Below are positions 54,128 to 63,103 of a stretch of 64,000 nucleotides of DNA, one piece after another; positions within the stretch are counted from its first letter, which is position 1, and each line of letters starts with the position of its first letter. Origin of the DNA: BOKV01 sp049289295 (GTDB taxonomy: Bacteria > Pseudomonadota > Alphaproteobacteria > Rhizobiales > Rhizobiaceae); the NCBI GenBank assembly GCA_049289295.1, contig JBATLL010000062.1, positions 1 through 64,000 of the forward strand, written 5' to 3'. The position numbers were made by a program, and so were the translations under genes. Below the pieces are notes generated by a model. It saw only the letters and a program-made list of their open reading frames with translations. It did no database searches and had not been told where the DNA came from.

Positions 54128-55735
54128 ATGTCCCAATCTGGAGGGAAGGGTTCCGGGCGGATAACGCCGGAAAGCCCGATGCTGGAAGTTCGCAACATCG
54201 TCAAGACGTTCGGGACGATGCGCGCGAACGACGATGTCAGCCTTGTTGTGGGCGAGGGGGAAATCCATTCCCTGCTCGGTGAGAACGGCGCTGGCAAGTC
54301 GACACTCGTCAAGATGCTGTACGGATCCCTTCAGCCGGATTCAGGCCAGATCCTGTGGCGCGGCAAACCGGTTTCAATCACAAGTCCATCCGAAGCGCGG
54401 CGAACCGGCATCGGCATGGTGTTTCAGCATTTCTCGCTTTTCGACTCCCTTTCGGTTGCCGACAATATCCTCCTTTCGCTCGATCCGCAGTTTGCAAAGG
54501 GTGACATTGCCGAACGTGCGCGCCAGCTGTCGAACGACTATGGCCTGCCGCTCAATCCCCATTCCATGGTAGGCGATCTGTCCGTCGGTGAACGCCAGCG
54601 TGTGGAGATCGTGCGCTGCCTGTTGCAAAATCCCGACCTGATCATCCTTGATGAACCGACCTCGGTTCTGACACCGCAGGAAGCGGACAATCTCTTTGTG
54701 ACGCTGGAGCGCCTGAAATCCGAAGGCACGTCCATCCTCTACATTTCCCACCGCCTCGATGAGGTGAAACGCCTGTGCGACCACGCCACCATCCTTCGCC
54801 ACGGCAAGGTCGTGGGCGAATGTGACCCGCGCAAGGAAACGGCGGCCTCCCTCGCCAGTCTCATGGTCGGCGCGGACGTCTCAGGCATTACCCGCACATC
54901 CTCCAACACCGGCGGCGATACGCTCCTGGAAGTCGACAATGCCAGCATGGCTGCAGCGACACCGTTTGCCATTGCGCTGCGCAATGTCCGGCTGACGGTC
55001 AAGGCCGGAGAGATCGTGGGCATCGCAGGTGTCGCGGGCAACGGCCAGAGCGAATTCTTCCGCATGATTTCTGGTGAAGAAACGCTGGGCGATGCAAACA
55101 GCATCCGCATAAAGGGCCAGCCGGTTGCCAATATCGGCATCAACCAGCGCAGGCGCCTGGGGGCTTCCTTCGTGCCGGAGGAACGCCTGGGTCACGGTGC
55201 TGTTCCGCAAATGTCGCTCGCCGAGAACATGCTCCTTTCGCGCCACAGTTCAGACCGCGCGGCCTTCCTTGCCATGGGCGGGATCGGCCTGGTGCGGGAA
55301 AATGTGGCGCTTGATGCGACAAAACGGGTGAGCAAGGTCATGGACGTGCGCAAGAGTACGGACAATCCCGTTGCCGGTTCGCTGTCTGGTGGCAATCTGC
55401 AGAAATTCATCATGGGCCGTGAACTGGACCGCCAGCCTTCCGTCATCGTGGTGAACCAACCGACCTGGGGCGTCGATGCGGGCGCGGCGGCCCGCATTCG
55501 CCAGGCTCTGGTGGACCTCGCCAAGTCCGGTTCTGCCGTGCTTGTCATTTCGCAGGATCTCGATGAAATCTTCGAGATTTCCGACCGGATCGTTGTCATG
55601 CATGACGGCGAACTGTCCGATCCCGTTCCAATCGCGCAGGCAACGCACGAAAAGATCGGCCTGCTGATGGGCGGCGCCAATCCCGGCCACCATTCACCGC
55701 TGGTTGAGGAACATCCACACGGGGGGAACGCATGA
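54128..55735 (+). CDS. Nucleoside-class ABC transporter ATP-binding protein (BMP-type, double ATPase)
   Basis: 535 residues, two fused ABC domains. Domain 1 has Walker A GENGAGKSTLVKMLYG, signature LSVGERQRVEIVRCL and Walker B LIILDEPTSVL. Domain 2 has a degenerate Walker A (GVAGNGQSEFFRM) and LSGGNLQKFIMGREL, as in the RbsA/MglA/YufO group where one site is inactive. GGGAGAGG precedes the ATG. First gene of a four-gene transporter operon. Confidence 0.93.
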   Translation: MSQSGGKGSGRITPESPMLEVRNIVKTFGTMRANDDVSLVVGEGEIHSLLGENGAGKSTLVKMLYGSLQPDSGQILWRGKPVSITSPSEARRTGIGMVFQHFSLFDSLSVADNILLSLDPQFAKGDIAERARQLSNDYGLPLNPHSMVGDLSVGERQRVEIVRCLLQNPDLIILDEPTSVLTPQEADNLFVTLERLKSEGTSILYISHRLDEVKRLCDHATILRHGKVVGECDPRKETAASLASLMVGADVSGITRTSSNTGGDTLLEVDNASMAAATPFAIALRNVRLTVKAGEIVGIAGVAGNGQSEFFRMISGEETLGDANSIRIKGQPVANIGINQRRRLGASFVPEERLGHGAVPQMSLAENMLLSRHSSDRAAFLAMGGIGLVRENVALDATKRVSKVMDVRKSTDNPVAGSLSGGNLQKFIMGRELDRQPSVIVVNQPTWGVDAGAAARIRQALVDLAKSGSAVLVISQDLDEIFEISDRIVVMHDGELSDPVPIAQATHEKIGLLMGGANPGHHSPLVEEHPHGGNA

Positions 55736-56829
55736 TGCGCCTGGAACTGATCAAACGCTCTCAGCCTTCGCGCCTGTTCATGCTCCTGTCACCCGTGATT
55801 GCGCTTGCGCTCACGGTCATCCTGGGTGCGGTCCTGTTTTCCGCGCTCGGCAAACCGCCGCTCCAGGCGCTGTACATCTACTTCATCGAGCCGCTGACCG
55901 AGACATGGTCCCTGCACGAACTGGCGATCAAGGCCGGGCCGCTGATCATGATCGCGGTTGGTCTTTCGGTCTGCTACCGCTCCAACAACTGGAACATCGG
56001 TGCGGAAGGCCAGTTCATTGCCGGTGGTATCCTGGGTTCGGCCATTCCGATCCTGATGCCGCAATTCCAGAATTTTGCCACTCTGCCGATAATGCTACTG
56101 ATGGGCATGGTTGGCGGAGCGCTTTTTGGTGCCATTCCGGCCTTCCTCAAGGTGCGATTCAACGCCAATGAAATCCTGACCAGCCTGATGCTCGTCTATG
56201 TCGCGCAGCTTTTCCTCGACTGGCTGGTCCGTGGCGTGTGGCGCGACCCGCAGGGCTACGCGTTTCCCGGATCAATCCGGTTTCCGCCCGCCGCGACCCT
56301 GCCAGAAATCGCACCGGCGCAAGGGGGTGCACATTATGGCTTCGTGCTTGCCATCCTGGCCGCTGTCGCGGTCTGGTTCTTCCTGTCCCGCACGCTGAAG
56401 GGATTTGAGGTCCGTGTGCTTGGCATGAGCCCGAGAGCAGGCCGTTTCGCCGGCTTTTCGGAAGCGCGCATGGTCTATTTCTCCTTCATGCTGGCTGGCG
56501 CTCTCGCCGGTCTTGCCGGCATTGCCGAAGTATCGGGCGCCATTGGTCAGTTGCGCGAGGTAATCTCGCCCGGATATGGCTTCACCGCGATCATCGTCGC
56601 GTTCCTTGGCCGCCTCAACCCGATCGGCGCGGTTGTAGCCGGCCTGATCCTGGCGCTCACCTATCTCGGTGGTGAATCGGCACAGATGACCCTCGGCATT
56701 TCGGACAAGGTGGCTCGCGTCTTCCAGGGCATGCTGCTCTTCTTCGTTCTGGGCTGCGACACACTCATTCACTACAGGCTGCGGCTGGCCGCATCCAAAA
56801 CCGCGAAACCCGTTGGAGGCCAGGCGTGA
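55732..56829 (+). CDS. Nucleoside-class ABC transporter permease 1 (BMP-type)
   Basis: 365-residue membrane protein with 8-10 helices and the BPD_transp_2 motif (GLSVCYRSNNWNIGAEGQFI). It overlaps the ATPase gene by 4 bases. Pairs with the next permease to form the channel. Transporters with BMP binding proteins carry purine or pyrimidine nucleosides in characterised cases. Confidence 0.93.
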   Translation: MMRLELIKRSQPSRLFMLLSPVIALALTVILGAVLFSALGKPPLQALYIYFIEPLTETWSLHELAIKAGPLIMIAVGLSVCYRSNNWNIGAEGQFIAGGILGSAIPILMPQFQNFATLPIMLLMGMVGGALFGAIPAFLKVRFNANEILTSLMLVYVAQLFLDWLVRGVWRDPQGYAFPGSIRFPPAATLPEIAPAQGGAHYGFVLAILAAVAVWFFLSRTLKGFEVRVLGMSPRAGRFAGFSEARMVYFSFMLAGALAGLAGIAEVSGAIGQLREVISPGYGFTAIIVAFLGRLNPIGAVVAGLILALTYLGGESAQMTLGISDKVARVFQGMLLFFVLGCDTLIHYRLRLAASKTAKPVGGQA

Positions 56830-57749
56830 TGCTGATCATAGAAAACGTCCTTCTGACAATTGCCACGGCGGCAACGCCGCTGCTGATTGCAGCCATCGGT
56901 GAACTGGTTGTGGAGCGCTCCGGCGTGCTGAACCTTGGTGTCGAGGGCATGATGGTCATGGGTGCGGTTTCCGGCTTTGCTGCCGCCATCCTGACCGGCA
57001 ATCCATGGCTGGGTGTTCTGGTGGCAATCATCGTTGGTGCACTGTTCTCGCTGCTGTTCGGTTTCCTGGTACTCAATGTCGCCACGAACCAGGTTGCAAC
57101 GGGCCTCTCTCTGACACTGCTGGGACTGGGCCTTTCCGGGATGGTTGGCGAAAGTTTCGTCGGCACACCCGGCATCAAGCTGCCCAGCCTCTATATTCCC
57201 GGTCTGTCCGACCTGCCGCTTGTCGGTCGGCTGCTGTTCGGCCAGGACCCGTTGTTCTACATATCGGTGGCACTCGTCATCGGCGTCATGTGGTTTCTGT
57301 TCAAGGCAAGGGCAGGCCTGACCCTGCGTTCCATCGGAGACAATCACGACTCCGCCCACGCGCTTGGCATCCCGGTTATCCGTTACCGCTACCTGGCAAT
57401 CATGTTCGGGGGTGCGTGCGCGGGCCTTGCAGGGGCGCATCTGTCACTCGTCTACACGCCACAATGGATCGAGAACATGACCGCCGGGCGCGGCTGGATT
57501 GCGCTGGCCCTCGTCGTGTTCGCTTCCTGGCGCCCGTGGCGGGTGATGGCTGGAGCCTATCTGTTCGGTGCTGTCACCATCGGCCAGCTGCACGCCCAGG
57601 CGCTTGGCTTTGGTATACCATCACAACTGCTTTCATCGTTGCCCTATCTGGCCACGATCGTGGTTCTTGTACTAATCTCGTCCAACAGAAGGCTGACGAT
57701 GATCAACACGCCAGCCTGTCTCGGCCGCTCATTCGTGCCCGATCGCTAG
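56829..57749 (+). CDS. Nucleoside-class ABC transporter permease 2 (BMP-type)
   Basis: 306 residues (307 from the GTG at 56826). BPD_transp_2 family, with about eight helices and the motif ERSGVLNLGVEGMMVMGAVS at the cytoplasmic end of an early helix. GGAGG lies 9 bases before the ATG. TGATG overlap with permease 1 indicates translational coupling. Confidence 0.92.
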   Translation: MLIIENVLLTIATAATPLLIAAIGELVVERSGVLNLGVEGMMVMGAVSGFAAAILTGNPWLGVLVAIIVGALFSLLFGFLVLNVATNQVATGLSLTLLGLGLSGMVGESFVGTPGIKLPSLYIPGLSDLPLVGRLLFGQDPLFYISVALVIGVMWFLFKARAGLTLRSIGDNHDSAHALGIPVIRYRYLAIMFGGACAGLAGAHLSLVYTPQWIENMTAGRGWIALALVVFASWRPWRVMAGAYLFGAVTIGQLHAQALGFGIPSQLLSSLPYLATIVVLVLISSNRRLTMINTPACLGRSFVPDR

Positions 57750-57860
57750 GTATGAGCAACGGGATTGCGAGAGACTTCAAGAAAGGGGATCCGGAATGGT
57801 CCGGACGACCAAAAATCAGACCCGGCCAACGGGTTGCTATCAAGGAGAGAAGGTGAAGAA

Positions 57861-58934
57861 ATGAAGAAAATGATCATTGCAGGAATGGCAGCTGCTTTGG
57901 CCATGTCCGTGGCAAGTGCTGCGGTGGCGGCAGACAAGTACAAGGCGTGCTTCGTCTATGTCGGATCGAAGACCGATGGTGGCTGGACGCAGGCCCACGA
58001 AATTGGTCGTGAATTCGCTCAGAACGAACTTGGCGATGCGGTTGAAACCGTGTTCGTTGAAAATGTTCCCGAAGGCCCGGATGCTGAGCGCGCCATCGAA
58101 CGCTTCGCGCGTTCAGGTTGCGGCATCATCTTCACGACCTCGTTCGGCTTCATGGATCCGACACTGGCGGTTGCCGCGAAGTTCCCGGATGTGAAGTTCG
58201 AACATGCAACCGGCTTCAAGACCGCGCCGAACCTCACCACCTACAATTCGCGCTTCTATGAAGGCCGCTACATCATCGGCCAGATCGCGGGCAAGATGTC
58301 AAAGTCCGGCGTTGCCGGTTACATCGCATCCTTCCCGATTCCTGAAGTCGTGATGGGCATCAATTCGTTCCTCAATGGCGCGCGTTCCATCAACCCCGAC
58401 TTCAAGCTGAAGGTCGTGTGGGTCAACACCTGGTTCGACGCCGGCAAGGAAGCAGATGCTGCCAAGGCGCTGATCGACCAGGGCGTCGACATCCTCACGC
58501 AGCACACCGACTCCACTGGCCCGATGCAGGTTGCCGAAGAGCGCGGCATCAAGGCTTTCGGTCAGGCATTCGACCAGATCAAGGCTGGCCCGAACTCGCA
58601 GCTTTCCGCGATCGAGGACACCTGGGGCCCGTACTATGCCAAGCGTATCAAGATGGCGATGGACGGTTCCTGGAAGGGTGGCGAATCCTCATGGGACGGC
58701 CTCAAGGACGGCATCCTGTCCATGGCTGACTACACCAACATGCCAGACGACGTGAAGGCGATGGCGGAAGCAACGGAAGCCAAGATTGTTTCCGGCGAAC
58801 TGCATCCGTTCACCGGCCCGATCAACAAGCAGGACGGTAGCGTCTGGTTGAAGGACGGCGAAGTCACCGACGATGGCACCATGCTCGGCATGAACTTCTA
58901 CATCGAAGGCGTGGACGACAAGCTGCCACAATAA
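57861..58934 (+). CDS. BMP-family ABC transporter substrate-binding protein
   Basis: 357 residues from the ATG at 57861, after AAGGAGAGAAGG. Signal peptide to about residue 23 (AVA/A), without the lipobox seen in Gram-positive BMP lipoproteins. Family features include YVGSKTDGGWTQAHEIGREF and GFMDPTLAVAAKFPDV. Periplasmic. It is the fourth gene of the transporter operon and ends with a strong terminator. Confidence 0.93.
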   Translation: MKKMIIAGMAAALAMSVASAAVAADKYKACFVYVGSKTDGGWTQAHEIGREFAQNELGDAVETVFVENVPEGPDAERAIERFARSGCGIIFTTSFGFMDPTLAVAAKFPDVKFEHATGFKTAPNLTTYNSRFYEGRYIIGQIAGKMSKSGVAGYIASFPIPEVVMGINSFLNGARSINPDFKLKVVWVNTWFDAGKEADAAKALIDQGVDILTQHTDSTGPMQVAEERGIKAFGQAFDQIKAGPNSQLSAIEDTWGPYYAKRIKMAMDGSWKGGESSWDGLKDGILSMADYTNMPDDVKAMAEATEAKIVSGELHPFTGPINKQDGSVWLKDGEVTDDGTMLGMNFYIEGVDDKLPQ

Positions 58935-58958
58935 TCGGTGGTCGATTGAAAAATGAAG

Positions 58959-58983
58959 AAGGGCGCCTCGTGCGCCCTTTTTT
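58959..58983 (+). terminator. Rho-independent terminator of the BMP transporter operon
   Basis: An 8-base-pair stem (AAGGGCGC / GCGCCCTT) with a 5-base loop, followed by TTTT. The leftward strand also reads into a T-rich stretch, so it may serve rimO as well. Confidence 0.9.
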
Positions 58984-59037
58984 GTTGCCTTCATCGCCAG
59001 GCCGGCAGGCAGGAAGGCTCAAAGCGCGATTGCGCCT

Positions 59038-60351
59038 TTACCCCGCCACGCCTCTCAGATCATAGGCGTCCGAACCCTCGATCTTGACGGTGACAACATC
59101 GCCAACGCGCAATGGCCTGCGAGCGGTAACATGAACGACGCCGTCGATTTCCGGCGCATCATAGCGTGTGCGACCGGTAGCCGTGTTTCCTTCCGACTTG
59201 TCGATGATGACAGGCAGTCTCTTGCCCACGCGCTTCTTCAGCCTTGCAGCGGAAATCCTCTGCTGCTTTTCCATGAAACGCTTCCAGCGGACTTCCTTGA
59301 TCTCATCGGGGATCATCTCAAGGCCCAGATCATTGGAGCGTGCACCCTTGACCGGCTCATACTTGAAGCAGCCCGCGCGGTCGATCTGTGCCGCGTCCAG
59401 CCATTCGAGCAACTGCTCGAAATCCTCGTTCGTTTCACCCGGAAAGCCGGTGATGAAAGTCGAGCGCAATGCCAGGTCCGGGCAGGATTCGCGCCATCTG
59501 GTGATCCGGTCGAGAACCTTCTCCTGGTTGGCGGGCCTGCGCATGTTCTTCAGCACTGACGGACTGGCATGCTGGAAGGGAATGTCGAGATAGGGCAGGA
59601 TAACGCCTTCGGCCATCAGCTCGATGATTTCATCGACATGCGGGTAGGGGTAGACATAGTGCATCCGCACCCAGGCCCCCATGGCGCCAAGTTCGCGCGC
59701 AAGCTCGTAGAAGCGGGTGCGTACCGCGCGGTCCTGCCACATTTCCTCGCGATATTTCAGGTCCTGGCCATAGGCACTGGTGTCCTGAGAGATCACCAGC
59801 AGTTCCTTGACGCCGGCTGCCACCAGCTTTTCGGCCTCGCGCAGCACTTCGTTTATCGGGCGTGACACCAGATCGCCCCTGAGTGCTGGAATGATGCAGA
59901 AAGTGCAACGGTTCGAGCAGCCTTCGGAGATCTTGAGATAGGCGTAATGGCGCGGTGTCAGCTTCACGCCCTGCGGCGGCAGCAGGTCAGTCTTGGGATC
60001 ATGGGCAGCCGGAACCGCCTCATGCACGGCACCCATCACGCTTTCATAGGCCTGCGGCCCGGTGATCGCCAGCACATTGGGATGCTTCTGGCGGATCACG
60101 TCCGGTTCCGCGCCAAGGCAGCCCGTCACGATGACCTTTCCGTTTTCCGCCATCGCGTCACCAATCGCCTTGAGCGATTCATCGCGCGCCGAATCCAGGA
60201 AGCCGCAAGTGTTGACGATGACCAGGTCGGCACCGTCATGCTTTCGGGCGATTTCATAGCCTTCTGCCCGAAGGCGGGTGATGATCCGCTCGGAATCAAC
60301 CAGTGCCTTGGGGCATCCGAGACTGACAAAGCTGACACGGGGTGTGGACAT
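59038..60351 (-). CDS. rimO: Ribosomal protein S12 methylthiotransferase RimO
   Basis: 437 residues from the ATG at 60351. Radical-SAM methylthiotransferase that modifies an aspartate of S12. N-terminal MTTase domain with SLGCPKALVDSE, NTCGFLDSA and GCLGAEP (three cluster cysteines), the radical-SAM motif EGCSNRCTFCIIP, and a C-terminal TRAM domain. Full length. The frame extending to 60438 is not needed. Confidence 0.96.
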   Translation of the reverse strand: MSTPRVSFVSLGCPKALVDSERIITRLRAEGYEIARKHDGADLVIVNTCGFLDSARDESLKAIGDAMAENGKVIVTGCLGAEPDVIRQKHPNVLAITGPQAYESVMGAVHEAVPAAHDPKTDLLPPQGVKLTPRHYAYLKISEGCSNRCTFCIIPALRGDLVSRPINEVLREAEKLVAAGVKELLVISQDTSAYGQDLKYREEMWQDRAVRTRFYELARELGAMGAWVRMHYVYPYPHVDEIIELMAEGVILPYLDIPFQHASPSVLKNMRRPANQEKVLDRITRWRESCPDLALRSTFITGFPGETNEDFEQLLEWLDAAQIDRAGCFKYEPVKGARSNDLGLEMIPDEIKEVRWKRFMEKQQRISAARLKKRVGKRLPVIIDKSEGNTATGRTRYDAPEIDGVVHVTARRPLRVGDVVTVKIEGSDAYDLRGVAG

Positions 60352-60721
60352 GCGCGTTTCCGGGTTTGGGGGAGGCTGGTAAAGCCCGCGCCCAGATAGC
60401 GGATTTTCATGACATTTGCCAGTCACGCTATGCTGCAATGCAAAAACTTCCTTGACTTTTGCCTCCCGCTCACCTTTATGAGCATCACTAGCCGCTTCGG
60501 CTGCCGCGTGAGCAGCCTGTACGACTGGCCGGATGATTCCGGCCCCTGATTTGCAAGAAGCGCTCTTGTCCGGTTTCGTTTCAGAATATCCGGTTTTCCA
60601 AAAAAAGTTCCCAGATCACGCGGGGTCCTGACGGTTCTGCAGCCAAAGGAACAATTCCGTTTCCGGTTTTGCATTGCCGCAACCGCACCGACGGCCCGCT
60701 TTCGCGCGCCGTCCTGTCATC
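60352..60721. other. Long intergenic region and probable 5' leader of the RNA helicase
   Basis: 370 bases with no supported gene. A candidate rightward promoter, TTGACT (60452-60457), 17-base spacer, TTTATG (60475-60480), would give a leader of about 235-270 bases. Within it are hairpins at 60490-60502 (AGCCG-CTT-CGGCT) and 60527-60544 (GGCCGGA-TGAT-TCCGGCC) and an A-run near 60600. Long leaders are common for cold-induced RNA helicases. Confidence 0.45.
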
Positions 60722-62353
60722 ATGACGGCTTCACACGAGGCCGTCTCGAAAGGTATTGAATTGTCACAGTTTGAAGCCCTCGGGCTTGCAAGATCCATCC
60801 TGCGCAGCGTTGAAAAGCTCGGTTTTGACAAACCGACGCCAATCCAGGCGCAGGCCATTCCTCTCATTCTCCAGGGTCATGACATCATGGGCCTGGCCCA
60901 GACCGGAACCGGCAAGACTGCCGCCTTCGGCCTGCCATTGATCCATCATCTCATCGAGACCAACGAAAAGCCGGCCAACCGCCAGGTACGTTCGCTGATC
61001 CTTGCGCCTACACGTGAACTCGCGAACCAGATCGCTGCCAACATGCGCGAATATCTGCGCGGCACGCCACTGCGCATTGTCGTTGTTGTCGGTGGAGCAT
61101 CGATCAACCTGCAGAACCGCAATCTAGCCAATGGTGCCGATATTCTCGTCGCCACGCCTGGTCGCCTGCTCGATCTCGTCGAACGCCGCGCGGTCTCGCT
61201 TTCCAGCGTCAAGTTCCTCGTGCTTGATGAAGCCGACCAGATGCTTGATCTGGGCTTCATTCACGCGCTGCGCACGATCTCCAAGATGGTCGGCCAGCCG
61301 CGCCAGACATTGCTGTTTTCGGCAACAATGCCCAAGCAGATCGCCGAACTCTCGCGCACCTACCAGAACGATCCTGTCCGCATCGAAGTCTCACCGCCGG
61401 GAAAAGCAGCCGACAAGGTGCGCCAGAGCGTCCATTTCGTTGCCCAGCGTGGCAAGGCCGATCTGCTGAAGCAGTGCCTGGCAGAACGCAAGGAAGACCT
61501 GTCTCTCGTCTTTGCCCGCACCAAGCACGGCGCGGAAAAGCTGATGAAGAGCCTCGTCGCGTCCGGCTATCCTGCCGCTTCCATCCACGGCAACAAGAGC
61601 CAGGGCCAGCGCGAGCGCGCGCTCGACTCCTTCCGCAGGGGTGAAGTCCGCGTCCTGGTTGCAACAGATGTTGCAGCGCGCGGTATCGACATTTCCGGCG
61701 TCAGCCACGTCTACAACTTCGACCTGCCGGAAGTTCCAGAAAATTACGTGCACCGCATTGGCCGTACGGCACGTGCAGGTGCTGCTGGCGAGGCCGTAGC
61801 CTTCTGCTCACCGGACGAAAACCGCATGCTGCGCGACATCGAGCGGCTCATGAAGGTCGAGATCATCGTTGCATCCGGCGAGCGCTCCTCAGCCAGGGCT
61901 TCATCGAAACAGGCTGACGTCGAACAGGGTGCAAATGGCGCATCGCGCAGGCCTGCTGGTCGCCCCAGCCGCAACAGCCGTCCCGATCATGCCGGTCGTG
62001 GCGAACGCAATGATCGTCCAGACCGCAATCGCCAGGCTGGCGAGAATGGCCGCATGCGCGAACGCAACCAGCTCACTGCGGCTCCCGCGGAAGCCGAGGC
62101 CCCGCACGCGCACAGCAGAACGGAAAACACCGGTCGCGGTCGCCCGCAGGGGCAACGTGCCCATGGCAAGCCCCAGCAGCCTGCAAGGGCACAGCAGCAG
62201 CCTGCAAGGGCACAGCAGCAGCCTGGCGCATCCCAGCCACGCAGGGAAGCGCGTCCAGGCGCGGATAACCGTACTGCTGGCAAGCCAGCGGGTGTGGCAA
62301 AGGGCAAGCCAAGAAAATGGCAGCGCCAGAAGCGCCGCAAGGCTTTTGCCTGA
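60722..62353 (+). CDS. DEAD-box ATP-dependent RNA helicase (RhlE/DeaD-like)
   Basis: 543 residues from the ATG at 60722. A TTG at 60761 with AAAGG upstream gives an N-terminus starting at SQFEALGL, more typical of the family, and may be the true start. All core motifs are present: Q motif GFDKPTPIQAQAIP, AQTGTGKTAA, PTRELANQIA, LDEADQML, FSATMP, ARGIDISGV, HRIGRTARAG. After about residue 390 the tail is Arg/Gly/Gln/Pro-rich and disordered, with a short tandem repeat, and probably binds RNA. Role in ribosome assembly or RNA decay at low temperature is inferred. Confidence 0.93.
   Translation: MTASHEAVSKGIELSQFEALGLARSILRSVEKLGFDKPTPIQAQAIPLILQGHDIMGLAQTGTGKTAAFGLPLIHHLIETNEKPANRQVRSLILAPTRELANQIAANMREYLRGTPLRIVVVVGGASINLQNRNLANGADILVATPGRLLDLVERRAVSLSSVKFLVLDEADQMLDLGFIHALRTISKMVGQPRQTLLFSATMPKQIAELSRTYQNDPVRIEVSPPGKAADKVRQSVHFVAQRGKADLLKQCLAERKEDLSLVFARTKHGAEKLMKSLVASGYPAASIHGNKSQGQRERALDSFRRGEVRVLVATDVAARGIDISGVSHVYNFDLPEVPENYVHRIGRTARAGAAGEAVAFCSPDENRMLRDIERLMKVEIIVASGERSSARASSKQADVEQGANGASRRPAGRPSRNSRPDHAGRGERNDRPDRNRQAGENGRMRERNQLTAAPAEAEAPHAHSRTENTGRGRPQGQRAHGKPQQPARAQQQPARAQQQPGASQPRREARPGADNRTAGKPAGVAKGKPRKWQRQKRRKAFA
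62174..62225 (+). repeat. 21-base tandem repeat in the helicase tail
   Basis: Two full in-frame copies (62180-62200 and 62201-62221) with partial flanks, coding PARAQQQ. CAG-rich and therefore prone to length change by slippage in steps of 7 residues. Confidence 0.85.
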
Positions 62354-62383
62354 GCGACATGGCATGAATTGAATGCAGGAAAG

Positions 62384-62405
62384 GCCGGGTCAGTCCCGGC
62401 TTTTT
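62384..62405 (+). terminator. Rho-independent terminator after the helicase gene
   Basis: A 6-base-pair GC stem (GCCGGG / CCCGGC) with a 5-base loop, extended at its base by G-T and A-T pairs, followed by TTTTT. Confidence 0.85.
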
Positions 62406-62530
62406 CTTTGCCGGGCACCTCCATCACTGTTTTCCACTGTTGCCTGCGCATCGCTACTTGCAGGCCCGCGCTGCTGCTGCAAGGGTTCCTGCAGACTTTC
62501 CTGCACAACTTCACAGCGAAGAGGGTCACC

Positions 62531-62974
62531 ATGAACGCGCTGCTTGTTCCAATGACCGCCGCCTTCCTCGGCGGCGTCGCCATCGCCGTTCAGGCCAGCG
62601 TCAATGGCGCGCTTGGCCGCGCGGCAGGTGACACACTGATCGCCACGCTCATCTCTTTCCTGGTCGGCAGCCTGTGCCTTTTGGTCTTTGTTGGCTTGCG
62701 CGGCCAGTTTCCAACGCGCACACTTCTGGGCACCGCGCCCTGGTGGGCCTGGATCGGCGGAGCTCTCGGCGCATTCTATGTATGGTCAGCGGCATGGACC
62801 GTGCCCCGGCTTGGCGTCCTGACACTGGCAGCAGCAGTCATTACCGGCCAGTTGCTGGCGTCCATGCTGATCGACACTTCAGGTGCTTTTGGCGTGCCGG
62901 TGCATGCTGTGAGCTGGCAACGAATCGTGGCCCTGTTGATGGTGTCGGGAGGCCTGGTTCTGTCGCGTTTCTAA
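62531..62974 (+). CDS. Small DMT-superfamily membrane protein (DUF606/YdcZ-like)
   Basis: 147 residues from the ATG at 62531, preceded by GAAGAGGG. It has five hydrophobic helices with the N-terminal signature FLGGVAIAVQASVNGALGR of the YdcZ family. These half-length DMT proteins probably work as dimers or pairs; substrate unknown. The longer frame from 62369 runs through the terminator and is rejected. Confidence 0.9.
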   Translation: MNALLVPMTAAFLGGVAIAVQASVNGALGRAAGDTLIATLISFLVGSLCLLVFVGLRGQFPTRTLLGTAPWWAWIGGALGAFYVWSAAWTVPRLGVLTLAAAVITGQLLASMLIDTSGAFGVPVHAVSWQRIVALLMVSGGLVLSRF

Positions 62975-63021
62975 GTTCTGCGGAAACGAAATCAGGCCTT
63001 TACGCCACTTAGCAAGCACAG

Positions 63022-63050
63022 TTGCCAGCAGCACAAAATTATTTTACCAT
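63022..63050 (+). promoter_or_regulatory. Promoter of the second BMP gene
   Basis: TTGCCA (63022-63027), a 17-base spacer and TACCAT (63045-63050). The -10 lies inside the 18-bp palindrome, the geometry expected of a repressible promoter. Confidence 0.5.
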
Positions 63051-63059
63051 ATGGTAAAA
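63042..63059. promoter_or_regulatory. Perfect 18-bp palindrome, probable operator of the second BMP gene
   Basis: TTTTACCATATGGTAAAA reads the same on both strands and lies 44 bases before the ATG. Its ACCA-N2-TGGT core matches the pattern of RutR-type sites (TTGACCA-N2-TGGTCAA), which respond to pyrimidines. That resemblance is inference; other regulators use similar cores. Confidence 0.7.
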
Positions 63060-63103
63060 ATATAGAGGGTCGAGCGAGGGCTCGCATTAAAGGGAGAAAT
63101 GAA

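Noticed and set aside
60527..60544. Terminator before the helicase gene
   Set aside because: The 7-bp stem is perfect but is not followed by a T-run, so it is noted only as a leader hairpin.
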